Source of the DNA: Candidatus Bathyarchaeota archaeon | Lineage (GTDB): Archaea > Thermoproteota > Bathyarchaeia > 40CM-2-53-6 | Direction of reading: 5' to 3' | Length of the DNA stretch: 64,000 nt | Assembly (NCBI GenBank): GCA_005888735.1 | Contig: VBBN01000030.1 | Coordinates: forward strand, 92,302-156,301 | Shown here: positions 26,090 through 34,488 of the stretch, one piece after another | Layout of the letters: every line of letters starts with the position of its first letter | Numbering within the stretch: position 1 is the stretch's first letter | The notes under the pieces: model-generated | What the model saw: the letters and a program-made list of their open reading frames with translations, nothing else | What the model was told of the DNA's origin: nothing | Databases searched by the model: none | Position numbers and translations under genes: made by a program

Positions 26090-26608
26090 TTGAAGACAGC
26101 AGTCGATAAGCTGGTCCAACGGAAACTCCCGGATCACACCGATGATTTCCGGACGCTCGAAAAAATGGAATGGGCATTTTCCAAAAGGGACATATCCACA
26201 TTTCAAAGTGTGTTGGAAGCTCCGTCGAGCATAGTGCTACGGATTCACGCCGTGTGCATGCTAGCTGATATCAAGAACGAACAAGCTGTCCCATCTCTCT
26301 GTCGACCACTCCAGAAAGATCCAAGCCCCTTGGTCCGGCACGAGGCGGCTTTTGCCCTAGGCCAGCTGGGCTTCAAGTCGGCGGTACCAGCTTTGCTAGA
26401 AGCCATGAAGAATGATGAGAGCGTGCTTGTCCGTCATGAATGCGCCGTCGCGCTCGGGTCAATAGGCGACGAAAGGTCCCGAAACGGACTTGTCGAAGCC
26501 CTCGATGACCCGAACGAGGACGTTCGCCTGTCCGCTGAATGCGCCCTGGCCGACCTTGATTTTCTAAAAAGCCTAAGGTCGAGAACGGAGGCCAAGGCCC
26601 CCTCCTAG
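26090..26608 (+). CDS. HEAT-repeat protein (PBS-lyase-like repeats)
   Basis: 172 residues. An N-terminal helical region is followed by about three HEAT-like units: LVRHEAAFALGQLGFKSAVPAL, LVRHECAVALGSIGDERSRNGL and VRLSAECALADL. The repeated RHE and ALG motifs resemble deoxyhypusine hydroxylase and phycocyanobilin-lyase repeats, but the array is too short for the hydroxylase. Likely a protein-binding scaffold. It starts at TTG 26090 and its stop directly abuts the start of the Trm5-like gene, so the two are cotranscribed. Confidence 0.8.
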   Translation: MKTAVDKLVQRKLPDHTDDFRTLEKMEWAFSKRDISTFQSVLEAPSSIVLRIHAVCMLADIKNEQAVPSLCRPLQKDPSPLVRHEAAFALGQLGFKSAVPALLEAMKNDESVLVRHECAVALGSIGDERSRNGLVEALDDPNEDVRLSAECALADLDFLKSLRSRTEAKAPS

Positions 26609-27730
26609 TTGAAACTGAATAAAAGAGCTAATGATAGCACTCGGCAATTGGGGCTACAGGTCAACAAGAAGGAAGGCGAGATGGCCCTTCGCCTCCTAAG
26701 AGACATCGGCCTCCTTGAACGAAAGCTTCGCATCCAATCCAGCGGAAATAGGCTGGTCATTCCTCTTAGTCGCCGCCCTCTGCCCACCCAACAAAAAGCA
26801 TTGAGCGAGAAACTGCACGATTTTTCTCTATCCGAGAGCGATTTTCAGTCTAGACCAACCTCTCGTCAAACCCTTGCGGAAGAACTCGCCGGGAAACTTC
26901 CAGAGGGACTCCTCGAAATCCTTCCCGAGTCCCTTGACATTATTGGGGATATCGTGGTAGTCGAGTCGCCCGAGGAGTTCAAGGATCATGAGAAGACCCT
27001 TGCAGCAGGCATCCTAACTGTGAACAGAAACGCTCGAGTTGTCCTTGCCAAGACCGGAGCGGTCTCCGGAAGGGAACGTATCCGTCCCGTGCGATTTCTG
27101 GCCGGAGAGGAGAGGACTACTTCTATCCATCGTGAGTCCGGCTGCCGATTCAAGGTTGATCTGGCGAAGGCCTACTTTTCCCCTCGTCTCTCGCACGAGC
27201 ACCAGCGAATCGTCAAGTTGGTTGAGAGTGGAGAACGCATCGTTGACATGTTTGCGGGGGTGGGGCCTTTCTCTATCATGATAGCAAAGAAACTCTCTGA
27301 CGTCGAAGTGGACGCGATTGATGTCAACCTCGAAGCGGTCAAGCTCATGAAGGAGAACATAGAGCTGAACAAACCTCGTGGTGTTTTACGGGTGTGGCAT
27401 GGCGACGCCAAAGACGTTGTGAGAAAGCATTTGTCCGGGATAGCTACACGAGTCATCATGAACCACCCATCGGACTCTACCGAATTCATACCGGCGGCAT
27501 GCGGGGCACTGGTGCCAGAAGGTGGAATCGTACATTACTACGCTTTTGCTGAAGGACCTGATTGCGAGGTAATAGCCACCAACGAGTTAGTCCAAGGCTT
27601 GGCCAATTGCGGTTGGAAGCTTGAGCAATTACTAGGCACAAGGAAGGTACGGGAGGTAGCTCCGATGAGGTGGCAGGTGGTAGTAGACGTTAAGATTGCG
27701 CTTGAAGGGACGCATGAATCTCGATGCTGA
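26609..27730 (+). CDS. trm5: tRNA (guanine37-N1)-methyltransferase, Trm5 family
   Basis: Class I SAM methyltransferase that makes m1G37 in tRNA. A D1-like N-terminal domain (LGLQVNKKEGEMALRLLRDIGLL) precedes the D2 region RESGCRFKVDLAKAYFSPRLSHEHQRI. The SAM-binding motif DMFAGVGPFSI, the acidic loop DVNLEAV, and the catalytic motif with NHPS in place of the usual NLP follow. TTG start directly after the HEAT gene stop. The last 41 bp overlap convergently with the DUF371 gene. Confidence 0.9.
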   Translation: MKLNKRANDSTRQLGLQVNKKEGEMALRLLRDIGLLERKLRIQSSGNRLVIPLSRRPLPTQQKALSEKLHDFSLSESDFQSRPTSRQTLAEELAGKLPEGLLEILPESLDIIGDIVVVESPEEFKDHEKTLAAGILTVNRNARVVLAKTGAVSGRERIRPVRFLAGEERTTSIHRESGCRFKVDLAKAYFSPRLSHEHQRIVKLVESGERIVDMFAGVGPFSIMIAKKLSDVEVDAIDVNLEAVKLMKENIELNKPRGVLRVWHGDAKDVVRKHLSGIATRVIMNHPSDSTEFIPAACGALVPEGGIVHYYAFAEGPDCEVIATNELVQGLANCGWKLEQLLGTRKVREVAPMRWQVVVDVKIALEGTHESRC

Positions 27731-28121
27731 TCTCCTCCTCGGGGTTCTGTAGAAGCTTCACCATTGCCCTAGGAATGTCGGCGGCGGCCTTGTCCGAATG
27801 AACCATCAGGGTACGCTCCGAAATGAACCCGCTCCTTCTTACGACAATATCCCTGGGATGAGAGAGGGTAAGCGCTTGGGACCCCCGAGCATGGACAGTA
27901 AAGGCGTGGTCTCCGACCTTGAGAATTAGAATTCCGCGGCCAAGATTACTTGACAATATTCTCTTAACTTCAGAAGGAAGATCGGCCAGCCCGTGAGAAC
28001 TTTCAACCGCAACAACGCAGTCCGCCCTGGTCGTTAGACTGCGGTCGGTCGTTATCTCAAGAGTCGTAGGGTGAGTGGAGAGCACTGCGCGGTGCCCCCG
28101 AGCAGTGATGACAAATGACAA
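27690..28121 (-). CDS. DUF371 family protein
   Basis: 143-residue archaeal protein of unknown function. ARGHRAVLSTHPTTLEITTD at the N-terminus and ARGSQALTLSHPRDIVVRRS in the second half look like two copies of one beta-rich motif (GxxxLxxxHPxxxxxxx). It is divergent from pcm, with the start codons about 100 bp apart. Confidence 0.8.
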   Translation of the reverse strand: MSFVITARGHRAVLSTHPTTLEITTDRSLTTRADCVVAVESSHGLADLPSEVKRILSSNLGRGILILKVGDHAFTVHARGSQALTLSHPRDIVVRRSGFISERTLMVHSDKAAADIPRAMVKLLQNPEEEISIEIHASLQAQS

Positions 28122-28223
28122 TTTGGAGGTTTCCTGACCGCGACCCTAATATTCCTAACAGACGAGACCTTTCCCCTGGGGGGATGAAACAGGCTCAAAG
28201 ACTCTGCCAGGCAGCGGGAACGT

Positions 28224-28877
28224 ATGGTCAACAGTCTAGTCGTGGAAGGTCTTCTTCGCAAACCGAGCGTGATAGAAGCGATGAGGAAGGTGCCTAGGGA
28301 ATTCTTTGTTCCCGCAGACCTCCGCGCCGAATCTTACGGCGACTCTCCCCTCCCCATAGGCCATGGGCAGACGATCAGCGCGCCTCACGGCTGACCAGCC
28401 GGGCGTAACATGGTCGCAATAATGGACGAGGCCTTGGAGCTGGAGGAGGGAATGAGCGTGATGGAGATAGGGGCGGGTAGCGGGTACCACGCCGCGACCA
28501 TTGCAGAGCTAGTGGGGCCAAGAGGCCACGTTTTCACGATTGAAAGGCTAGAGAGCCTTGTCCAATTGGCCCGTCGAAACCTTGACCTGGCGGGCTATTC
28601 CGAACGGGTGACGTTGGTCCTTGGTGACGGGACCGTCGGCTACCCAGATCGAGCTCCCTACGAGAGGATTCTCGTGACCGCCGCAGCCCCCGACATTCCT
28701 CGTCCACTAGTTGACCAGCTGGCGTTGGAGGGGCTCATGCTCATCCCTGTAGGCGACCGCTTCTTCCCACAGGAACTGGTGCGTGTTAGGAAGACTAGAG
28801 ATGGGGTGGTGGATCGTCGGAATCTGGGGGGTGTAGCGTTTGTCCCGCTTGTCGGCCAGCATGGTTTCAGGAACTAG
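28224..28877 (+). CDS. pcm: Protein-L-isoaspartate O-methyltransferase, interrupted by an mRNA intron
   Basis: Repairs isoaspartyl residues using SAM. Exon 1 (28224-28386) encodes MRKVPREFFVP and PLPIGHGQTISAP. Exon 2 (28408-28877) begins with the rest of the His codon, then MVAIMDEALEL and the SAM motif VMEIGAGSGYHAA. The two parts are in the same frame but separated by 21 nt containing TGA. Joining 28386 to 28408 gives SAPHMVAIM, the conserved family sequence, and a protein of 210 residues, the normal size. Without splicing translation would stop after about 56 residues. The 3' end overlaps fen by 4 bp, convergently. Confidence 0.88.
28387..28407 (+). other. Bulge-helix-bulge intron in pcm mRNA (21 nt)
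   Basis: The central helix CGCC (28381-28384) pairs with GGCG (28402-28405), four Watson-Crick pairs. The bulges are TC|A (28385-28387) and TA|A (28406-28408), both exactly 3 nt. The intron stem CGGCT (28388-28392) pairs with AGCCG (28397-28401) around a GACC loop. Cuts after the second base of each bulge remove 21 nt with the in-frame TGA and rebuild the His codon. The outer helix is weak, so this is the relaxed HBh' form. Confidence 0.85.
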
Positions 28878-29908
28878 CCGAAAAATGATTCGAGAGTTTT
28901 CTTCTCACTCTCCACAGCGAACCCTGCTTTCGCCTTTGTAACAGCGTTGCGGACCCTTTCTTCGCTGAAGTCGCGGTCGCCGCAGAGAAATTTCACCAGT
29001 CCTTCGATATCTGGTTCTTTCCAGCGAAGGCTATAGTTTGTTGTGACGTCTGGATTGAGAAATATTTCCCTAATTCTGCGGAGCTCTGGTGGGGGGCGAA
29101 AGTCGGGACTTGCCTGAGCAATGCTGTCAATGCTTCCTCGTTCGCGGATTAGCTTAAGGGCGGTTTTGGGTCCAATACCTTTGAAACCGTCGGGGTTGAA
29201 ATCGGTGCCTATCAATATTCCAAGGTCCACGAGCTGCTCTCTCGAGAGTTGGAGTTCACGAAGCGCGGTTTGAAGGTCTACGGTCTCCGGGTCGACCTGA
29301 ACATATGCCTGTTGCATTGGTAGTTTTCGTCGGCCGCTTATCGCTAGATTTCTCACCAATCGATTGGCTCCAAACAGAATGGAATCGAAGTCTTGGCTCA
29401 CAGCAGCCCATACGTCCCCTCGTGCCGCCATTATTGCCGCTTGAGCTTCTCCCTCGGACGGGGCTTGCACGTGTGGAACGCCAAGTAGGTCCAAGACTCT
29501 AATCGAGTCTTCTACCATCATGTCCTTCAAGCTCGACGTCGCCTGCGCGTACCTCTTCGCCTCCTCGACCCGCCCTGAGGTCACAGCAGCCTCGTACTTG
29601 ACGATAGCTTCCTCCTTCACAGCCCTCCGCCGCTTTATCTCAACCTCTTTCAATGCTGGGGGCCTTCCGTCGAAAACATAGACGAGCTTGATGCCCCTCT
29701 CCGCTAGATTCGTAGTACGGTAAAGGAGGCCGCTGAGATGACTGGTTACTCTGCCCTTCCTGTCCATCAAGGGGGTTCCGGTCGGCCCCCTGATGATTGC
29801 TAGAAACTGGTAGAGGGCATTGTAAGCGTCGACTGCAAAGGTCTTTCCAGACAGATCATCCAGGGAGACTTTCACTCGTGGGATGAGGTCGGCTAGGTCT
29901 ACGCCCAA
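28874..29908 (-). CDS. fen: Flap endonuclease 1
   Basis: Structure-specific nuclease removing 5' flaps in replication and repair. N domain: MGVDLADLIP, AVDAYNALYQFL and YVFDGRPP with metal-binding Asp residues. I domain: EGEAQAA and SQDFDSILFGA, then LGILIGTDFNPDGFKGIGPKTAL with the helix-hairpin-helix. The C-terminal KTLESFFG is a PIP box for PCNA. Length 344 is usual. The start is TTG and the gene follows larB by 5 nt. Confidence 0.95.
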   Translation of the reverse strand: MGVDLADLIPRVKVSLDDLSGKTFAVDAYNALYQFLAIIRGPTGTPLMDRKGRVTSHLSGLLYRTTNLAERGIKLVYVFDGRPPALKEVEIKRRRAVKEEAIVKYEAAVTSGRVEEAKRYAQATSSLKDMMVEDSIRVLDLLGVPHVQAPSEGEAQAAIMAARGDVWAAVSQDFDSILFGANRLVRNLAISGRRKLPMQQAYVQVDPETVDLQTALRELQLSREQLVDLGILIGTDFNPDGFKGIGPKTALKLIRERGSIDSIAQASPDFRPPPELRRIREIFLNPDVTTNYSLRWKEPDIEGLVKFLCGDRDFSEERVRNAVTKAKAGFAVESEKKTLESFFG

Positions 29909-29913
29909 ATTTC

Positions 29914-30696
29914 TCAGGACTCCCTAGTGTCGCTTCTCGATGCCCGGACCTGTCCGACCCGGTTTGCAATCATTGCGGCCACCGCACCGGCTCCAACGCC
30001 GCCGTCAATATTCACAACAGACATTCCTAGGGAGCACGACTGGAGCATTGCTGCGAGTGCGGCGAGTCCTTTGTCTCCAAACCCGTAACTTCGAGAGGTC
30101 GGCACCCCCACAACCGGAACGTCGACAATCCCGGCGACGACAGTTGGAAGCGCTCCTTCTCGACCCGCGACAACGAGAATGACGTCGGCATCCCAGCGAA
30201 GAAGATCCTTTAGCGGCTCGAACAGTCTGTGGAGGCCAGCAACCCCAACATCGTTGAAGGACTTCGTCTTACATCCCATCTCCTCGGCAATTATCCTCGC
30301 CTCCTCTGCAACCGGAATGTCGGATGTGCCTGCGGTGAGAATGCCAACACGACCACCGCCTCGGTTGGTGCGATACGACTTGGACCTCACCACTATCATC
30401 CGGGACCGTGGGTCATACTCGACCTCCAAGCCGGATCCACTACGGAGCTTAACAGCACGAAGGTGTTTCTGACTGGCCCGGCTGACGATCGCTCTCCCAG
30501 TATGGACGACCACTTTCCCCACGATTCTAGCGACGTCATCGGGCTCTTTCCCTTCTGCAAGAATAACCTCGGGGACTCCTTTCCGGACCTCACGGCCAAC
30601 ATCGAGCTTTGCGAGTTTGCCAAGCTCACTGACAGCTAACAGTCGGCTCTTCTTCTGAAGTCTCCGTATACTTTGCTGAAACTTGGAGACTGACAT
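29914..30696 (-). CDS. larB: LarB-like nickel-pincer cofactor carboxylase/hydrolase
   Basis: PurE-related enzyme that, in the lar system, carboxylates and hydrolyses NaAD to start nickel-pincer nucleotide synthesis. RVGILTAGTSDIPVAEEA, DVGVAGLHRL, VVAGREGALPTVVAG, VGVPTSRSYGFG and VNIDGGVGAGA are hallmark segments. N-terminal 100 residues are the less conserved LarB-specific part. Divergent from larE, with only about 65 bp between them; no larC or larA is in the window. Confidence 0.9.
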   Translation of the reverse strand: MSVSKFQQSIRRLQKKSRLLAVSELGKLAKLDVGREVRKGVPEVILAEGKEPDDVARIVGKVVVHTGRAIVSRASQKHLRAVKLRSGSGLEVEYDPRSRMIVVRSKSYRTNRGGGRVGILTAGTSDIPVAEEARIIAEEMGCKTKSFNDVGVAGLHRLFEPLKDLLRWDADVILVVAGREGALPTVVAGIVDVPVVGVPTSRSYGFGDKGLAALAAMLQSCSLGMSVVNIDGGVGAGAVAAMIANRVGQVRASRSDTRES

Positions 30697-30731
30697 CAGA
30701 CTAGTCGACTACATGATTCTGAAATGAACCC

Positions 30732-30739
30732 TTTAAATT
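30732..30739 (+). promoter_or_regulatory. TATA-like box of larE
   Basis: TTTAAATT centred 26-27 nt before the TTG at 30762, implying a leaderless transcript in the larB-larE divergent region. Confidence 0.55.
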
Positions 30740-30761
30740 AGAACACCCTACCGTTGTTCAT

Positions 30762-31628
30762 TTGAGCATGCTACGCGGAATAGAATCGCCTGAACTAAGC
30801 TCGAAGACTGAGAAGGCCGTCGAGATAATCAGGCGATCGAAAGGTGTAGTTGTCGCGCTGTCGGCCGGAGTCGACAGTTCGCTAGTCGCGTTCATAGCTC
30901 ACGCGACACTGGGAGACAGGTCAATCGCGGCTACCGCAGCCTCCGAATCCCTTTCCCCTGGAGAGTTAGAGACTGCAAAGAGGATAGCCGATGAAATTGG
31001 CATAGGACACGTCATAGTTCGAACGCATGAGCTTGAGGACCCTAACTACTCTGCCAACGGCTCCAACAGATGCTTCTACTGCAAAGAAACCCTCTACAAA
31101 GAGCTGAGGCTCATTGCGGACAAGCATGGAATGATGGCCATTCTTGACGGGACCCAGCTAGACGACCTCTCAGATGACCGCCCTGGACTTCAGGCCGCCC
31201 TCCAAGCAGGCGTGATAAGCCCGCTCCTGCTCGCCGGCTTTCGCAAGAGAGATGTCCGAGAAGCGGCGAGAGCCTTGGGACTGTCCGTCTGGGACAAACC
31301 GGCCATGCCGTGTCTCTCTTCGAGAATCGCGCATGGGGAAACGGTGACGGAGCAGAAACTGTCGATGGTCGGAGAAGCGGAAGACTTCATAAGGTCGCTC
31401 ACCGGAGTCAGCGAGCTTAGAGTCCGCTACCATACCGGTCTGGCCCGGATCGAGGTTGGGCCAGACGAGCGCAACTTGTTCTTCAACGAGGCGGTGATGG
31501 ACACTATTAGCCAGAAGCTGCTGTCTCTCGGCTTTTCCTCGGTCACTCTGGATTTGCGAGGGTACCGTTCGAAAGCCGAGCCCGCCACAGCCGAGAACAG
31601 GTTTGCCCTCCCTATCGTCAACTCTTGA
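30762..31628 (+). CDS. larE: ATP-dependent sulfur transferase LarE
   Basis: PP-loop enzyme that sulfurates the nickel-pincer precursor. The ATP motif SAGVDSSL is near residue 35, followed by SNRCFYCKETLY with a CxxC pair, DGTQLDDL, and MPCLSSRI, where the conserved Cys can act as sacrificial sulfur donor or cluster ligand. 288 residues is typical. The start is TTG 30762 or ATG 30768. Its pairing with larB suggests nickel-pincer synthesis, but the dependent enzyme is not nearby. Confidence 0.9.
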   Translation: MSMLRGIESPELSSKTEKAVEIIRRSKGVVVALSAGVDSSLVAFIAHATLGDRSIAATAASESLSPGELETAKRIADEIGIGHVIVRTHELEDPNYSANGSNRCFYCKETLYKELRLIADKHGMMAILDGTQLDDLSDDRPGLQAALQAGVISPLLLAGFRKRDVREAARALGLSVWDKPAMPCLSSRIAHGETVTEQKLSMVGEAEDFIRSLTGVSELRVRYHTGLARIEVGPDERNLFFNEAVMDTISQKLLSLGFSSVTLDLRGYRSKAEPATAENRFALPIVNS

Positions 31629-31641
31629 GTCTGGCGGAAAC

Positions 31642-31764
31642 TTGCAACGCTTGCAAATCCACAAGACCCGTCTTGAAGCACAGTGCCCGAATTGTCAAAC
31701 CGAGCTCGACCAGAGAGGGGTCTGTAGAAATTGTGGCTTCTGCTCGAGCTGCAGTATGGACTGA
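31642..31764 (+). CDS. Possible 40-residue zinc-ribbon protein
   Basis: Short frame with CPNC, CRNC and CSSC spaced as a zinc ribbon: AQCPNCQTELDQRGVC, then RNCGFCSSCSMD and stop. TTG start at 31642. The Cys pattern is striking for such a short frame, but there is no clear ribosome site and the surrounding 600 bp look degraded, so it may be a remnant. Confidence 0.35.
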   Translation: MQRLQIHKTRLEAQCPNCQTELDQRGVCRNCGFCSSCSMD

Positions 31765-31871
31765 AATACGCAAAGACTTTCTCGAGTCAAGCTCAAGGTA
31801 CTCTATGCGGAAGGTCCGTGTTACACTTTCTATTTACCGGTTCCCTGGAAATCGGTATCAGCTGAATCTGA

Positions 31872-32117
31872 TTGCCCCGTCGGAGAGAGCGTCTCGCTGT
31901 CGACCCACCGGAGCCCGAACAGCTCGAGAAGGTCGCTGTTGCACGTCACGACCCTGCTGAAATCAGGTTCTACATCAAACAGCTGAAAAAGGCTATTCGG
32001 TATTTGCCGTTGGGCAGCCGTGCCTACTATGCAGTTTCGGGTGAACTTCTCCGCGCGACCCGGGAACTAAACGGTATAGTGCCGTCTGGGTCTCCACCTA
32101 AAGGACCAACCCAGTGA
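31872..32117 (+). CDS. Hypothetical 81-residue protein
   Basis: TTG start. The second half, EIRFYIKQLKKAIRYLPLGSRAYYAVSGELLRATRELNG, is a plausible amphipathic helical sequence and looks coding, while the Arg/Pro-rich start does not. Upstream, another frame reads MRKVRVTLSIYRFPGN, so this could be the tail of a frameshifted gene. No family recognised. Confidence 0.4.
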   Translation: MPRRRERLAVDPPEPEQLEKVAVARHDPAEIRFYIKQLKKAIRYLPLGSRAYYAVSGELLRATRELNGIVPSGSPPKGPTQ

Positions 32118-32225
32118 TGTAGTGGCTGGTTAACGTGTGTCCCAGTCTCGACTTTGACTCGGCTAGCTAAGTCGCTATCCAGATTAGAGTAAAATAGTAG
32201 AATCGGGTCTCCTCCCTTATGCGAT

Positions 32226-32663
32226 TTGCCGCACAAAGACAGCCCTGATCTCTCTGTAATCGCCGACCGAGTAGGTGCCCAAACTTGGTCCGTCTTCCAA
32301 ACCCTGCGTACTCGGATGAGGCAGTTGAAAGGAGTTACGATGAAGGTCCAGTACGAGGAGCATAGTCGAGAGCCTGTTCCGGCATTCTTCTACGAGGGCA
32401 GGCAGCTGTTCCACCTCCATGCGAGGGGAAGTGAGATTAACGCGACTATTCACGCCGACTACAAGTCTAGGTCCAAGCTCGTCGATAACCCGGCTATCGA
32501 CTGGCGCTTGAGGGAACAGGTACGGAAGAGGACGTGGGCTGGGCTCACGATTCAAAACTCCAAGGACATCGCCCAGCTGATGGATCTCGTGAAGGCAAAG
32601 TACCAGTTGATAAACGAGGAAATCACGGGAAAGCACGTCGAAGATCGCCCTGTCGCCTTCTAG
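32226..32663 (+). CDS. Uncharacterised 145-residue protein
   Basis: Compact alpha/beta sequence ending with IDWRLREQVRKRTWAGLTIQ and LMDLVKAKYQLINEEI; the middle has VPAFFYEGRQLFHLHARG. The pattern recalls small DUF1801/YdhG- or MmcQ-like proteins, but I cannot assign a family. TTG start, with an AT-rich GTAAAATAG element about 30 nt upstream as a possible TATA box. Confidence 0.65.
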   Translation: MPHKDSPDLSVIADRVGAQTWSVFQTLRTRMRQLKGVTMKVQYEEHSREPVPAFFYEGRQLFHLHARGSEINATIHADYKSRSKLVDNPAIDWRLREQVRKRTWAGLTIQNSKDIAQLMDLVKAKYQLINEEITGKHVEDRPVAF

Positions 32664-32742
32664 GAAGAGGTTGACAGAACCTGTCGTTCATAGCTATCCA
32701 AGCTAGGAAGCTCTGGTTAGACTGAACAGATCCTCCGCTGAT

Positions 32743-33246
32743 GTGAAGGTCGAGGCAACGGTGGCAGTAATGCTCTCTGAATCGGGCGGAGCGCTCGAAG
32801 TGCTCCTCATTCAGAGAACCGAGCGGCACGACGACCCTTGGTCTGGTCAAATAGGGCTGCCTGGAGGTAAGGTGAAAGGCTTGGACGGGTCGACTGTGTC
32901 TGCTTTGGAACGGGAGGTGTCTGAAGAGGTTGGGGTCAAGCTCCAAGAGGAGGGCGTTAGGCTCGGCCCGTTGAGCCTTGGTCATCCGATGAGGCAGACG
33001 GAGATGAGGGTGCAGCCATGGGTCTATGGTTTGAGGAGGAAGCCTTTGGTCAGGGTGGGATCTGAAGTGGCGGACGCGTTCTGGGTTTCGTTCCGAGACT
33101 TGAAGCCTAACCTATCGACAAGTGAGGTGTCGGTCCGAGGTCGGACGTGGAAGGTGGAATCGTTCGTCTTGAATGGACGCGTCGTCTGGGGCTTCACCTA
33201 CCGCGTCCTTACGGAACTCCTGCAGATTCCAGGGGTAATCCTATAA
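32743..33246 (+). CDS. Nudix hydrolase, CoA-pyrophosphatase-like
   Basis: 167 residues with LLIQRTERHDDPWSGQIGLPGGK, the NuCoA-like lead-in, followed by the Nudix box whose REVSEEVGV end is intact. The first Glu of the box is replaced by Asp or shifted (KVKGLDGSTVSALE). The family hydrolyses nucleoside diphosphates linked to another moiety; CoA or a derivative is the likely substrate by motif. ATG start or a nearby GTG. Confidence 0.85.
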   Translation: MKVEATVAVMLSESGGALEVLLIQRTERHDDPWSGQIGLPGGKVKGLDGSTVSALEREVSEEVGVKLQEEGVRLGPLSLGHPMRQTEMRVQPWVYGLRRKPLVRVGSEVADAFWVSFRDLKPNLSTSEVSVRGRTWKVESFVLNGRVVWGFTYRVLTELLQIPGVIL

Positions 33247-33441
33247 GTCTACGGGGAAGTGGACATGGACGCTCAAAGAGGAACAGACTGAGCCCATTCG
33301 CAGTTCTTGTTTGGGTTCAGCATTGGCCTTTTTCCTCGACACGGCGGGAAAAAGTGGATCTGGGGAGCGACTCAAAGGAATACATTGATTTCTATTCAGT
33401 TCACGTGGTTCCTATTCTCGACGAGAAGGACAAAAAGAAAA

Positions 33442-34203
33442 TTATTCACAGATCAGTTTCACGATGGTGCCGGAGCCGAACTTGATGAGGCTGTTCGGCT
33501 TGACCTCAACACTCTCGTTGACCTGCTGGAACTCCTTTCCATCGTAAAGATATGTTCCGTTCGTGCTCTGTTGATCCTTCAACACAACTTCGCCCCCGTC
33601 CCGGCTAAGTTCGGCGTGGAGTCTCGAAACATTCTGGTCCGGAATCACCACGACATTCTCCGGGTCTCTGCCAATTGTAATAGTAGGGAACGTGTCGAAG
33701 TCTATCTGAACCTTAGTTTTGACGAGCGACTGGGCGGGGGCGTTGACGAAGACCAAGTAATACTGACCCTCTCCCGGAGCAGATGATTGAGTGTACGGGG
33801 ACGGAGTCGGTGGTTGGAAGTGGGAGGGGATTCCTGTCTCGGACGACTTGTCCTCTCTAGCATCCGGCTCTGACCCTCTCACTCCTTCAATGACGTAGAA
33901 GGGTTTAGCTTCTTCAGGCTCGCTGATGCTCTCACGGGCCGACGGTTCCGCTAATGGTGCATACGCGGGTGATAGCTTAGGAGTAGGAATGGGACTATTA
34001 CTGGGCAGGACGCTACGCTCTTCAGTCTTGTCAGTCTCGAGTTTTGGCTTCTTTGGCGTTTTCTGTTTGGACTGTTTGCCTCTGGTCCCCTTGTCTTTGC
34101 GCTTTCTCGGCTTCGCCGCTTTACGTTGCGCCAGTCCCGGCGTACCTAGGTCATCGGGCTCCGTGATCACTTCACTCGTCCCAGAACGAGTCTTCAGCCG
34201 CAA
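33442..34203 (-). CDS. FHA-domain protein with basic, disordered N-terminus
   Basis: The C-terminal 100 residues form a forkhead-associated domain: TITIGRDPENVVVIPDQNVSRLHAEL with the phospho-Thr-binding Arg and Ser, then STNGTYL. The first 150 residues are low-complexity: a Lys/Arg-rich block (RKRKDKGTRGKQSKQK) followed by Pro/Ser/Glu-rich sequence. FHA domains read phosphothreonine; no kinase lies in the window. TTG start at 34203. Confidence 0.85.
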   Translation of the reverse strand: MRLKTRSGTSEVITEPDDLGTPGLAQRKAAKPRKRKDKGTRGKQSKQKTPKKPKLETDKTEERSVLPSNSPIPTPKLSPAYAPLAEPSARESISEPEEAKPFYVIEGVRGSEPDAREDKSSETGIPSHFQPPTPSPYTQSSAPGEGQYYLVFVNAPAQSLVKTKVQIDFDTFPTITIGRDPENVVVIPDQNVSRLHAELSRDGGEVVLKDQQSTNGTYLYDGKEFQQVNESVEVKPNSLIKFGSGTIVKLICE

Positions 34204-34488
34204 CGTCTGTAACCTCGACTGGATTCTACTTGCCTTGGAAAATGTAAACGCCCTGATACGATGACGACTCCGCTTTGGGTTACACTCTTTCCTATGGCCG
34301 GTGCCGAAGAGAGGCCCGCTCAGGGCCTCTGACCTCGTGTTTGACTTCTCTAATGGGAGTTTGAACCGATTTCTTCGCGTCTATCCGTGCTTACCGTGGG
34401 TTGTTGCGATGTTCTCTGGCCTGCCGCTTAGGTGGCCAGGCGTCACCGAGCAAAAACCCCAACGTTTCGCGGGACGAAGTCGTTGAGA

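Noticed and set aside
28387-28407. TGA as selenocysteine codon or simple nonsense mutation in pcm
   Set aside because: Position and length of the insert are explained better by splicing: 21 extra nt relative to the family motif, no Cys or Sec position in Pcm there, and a complete splice fold.
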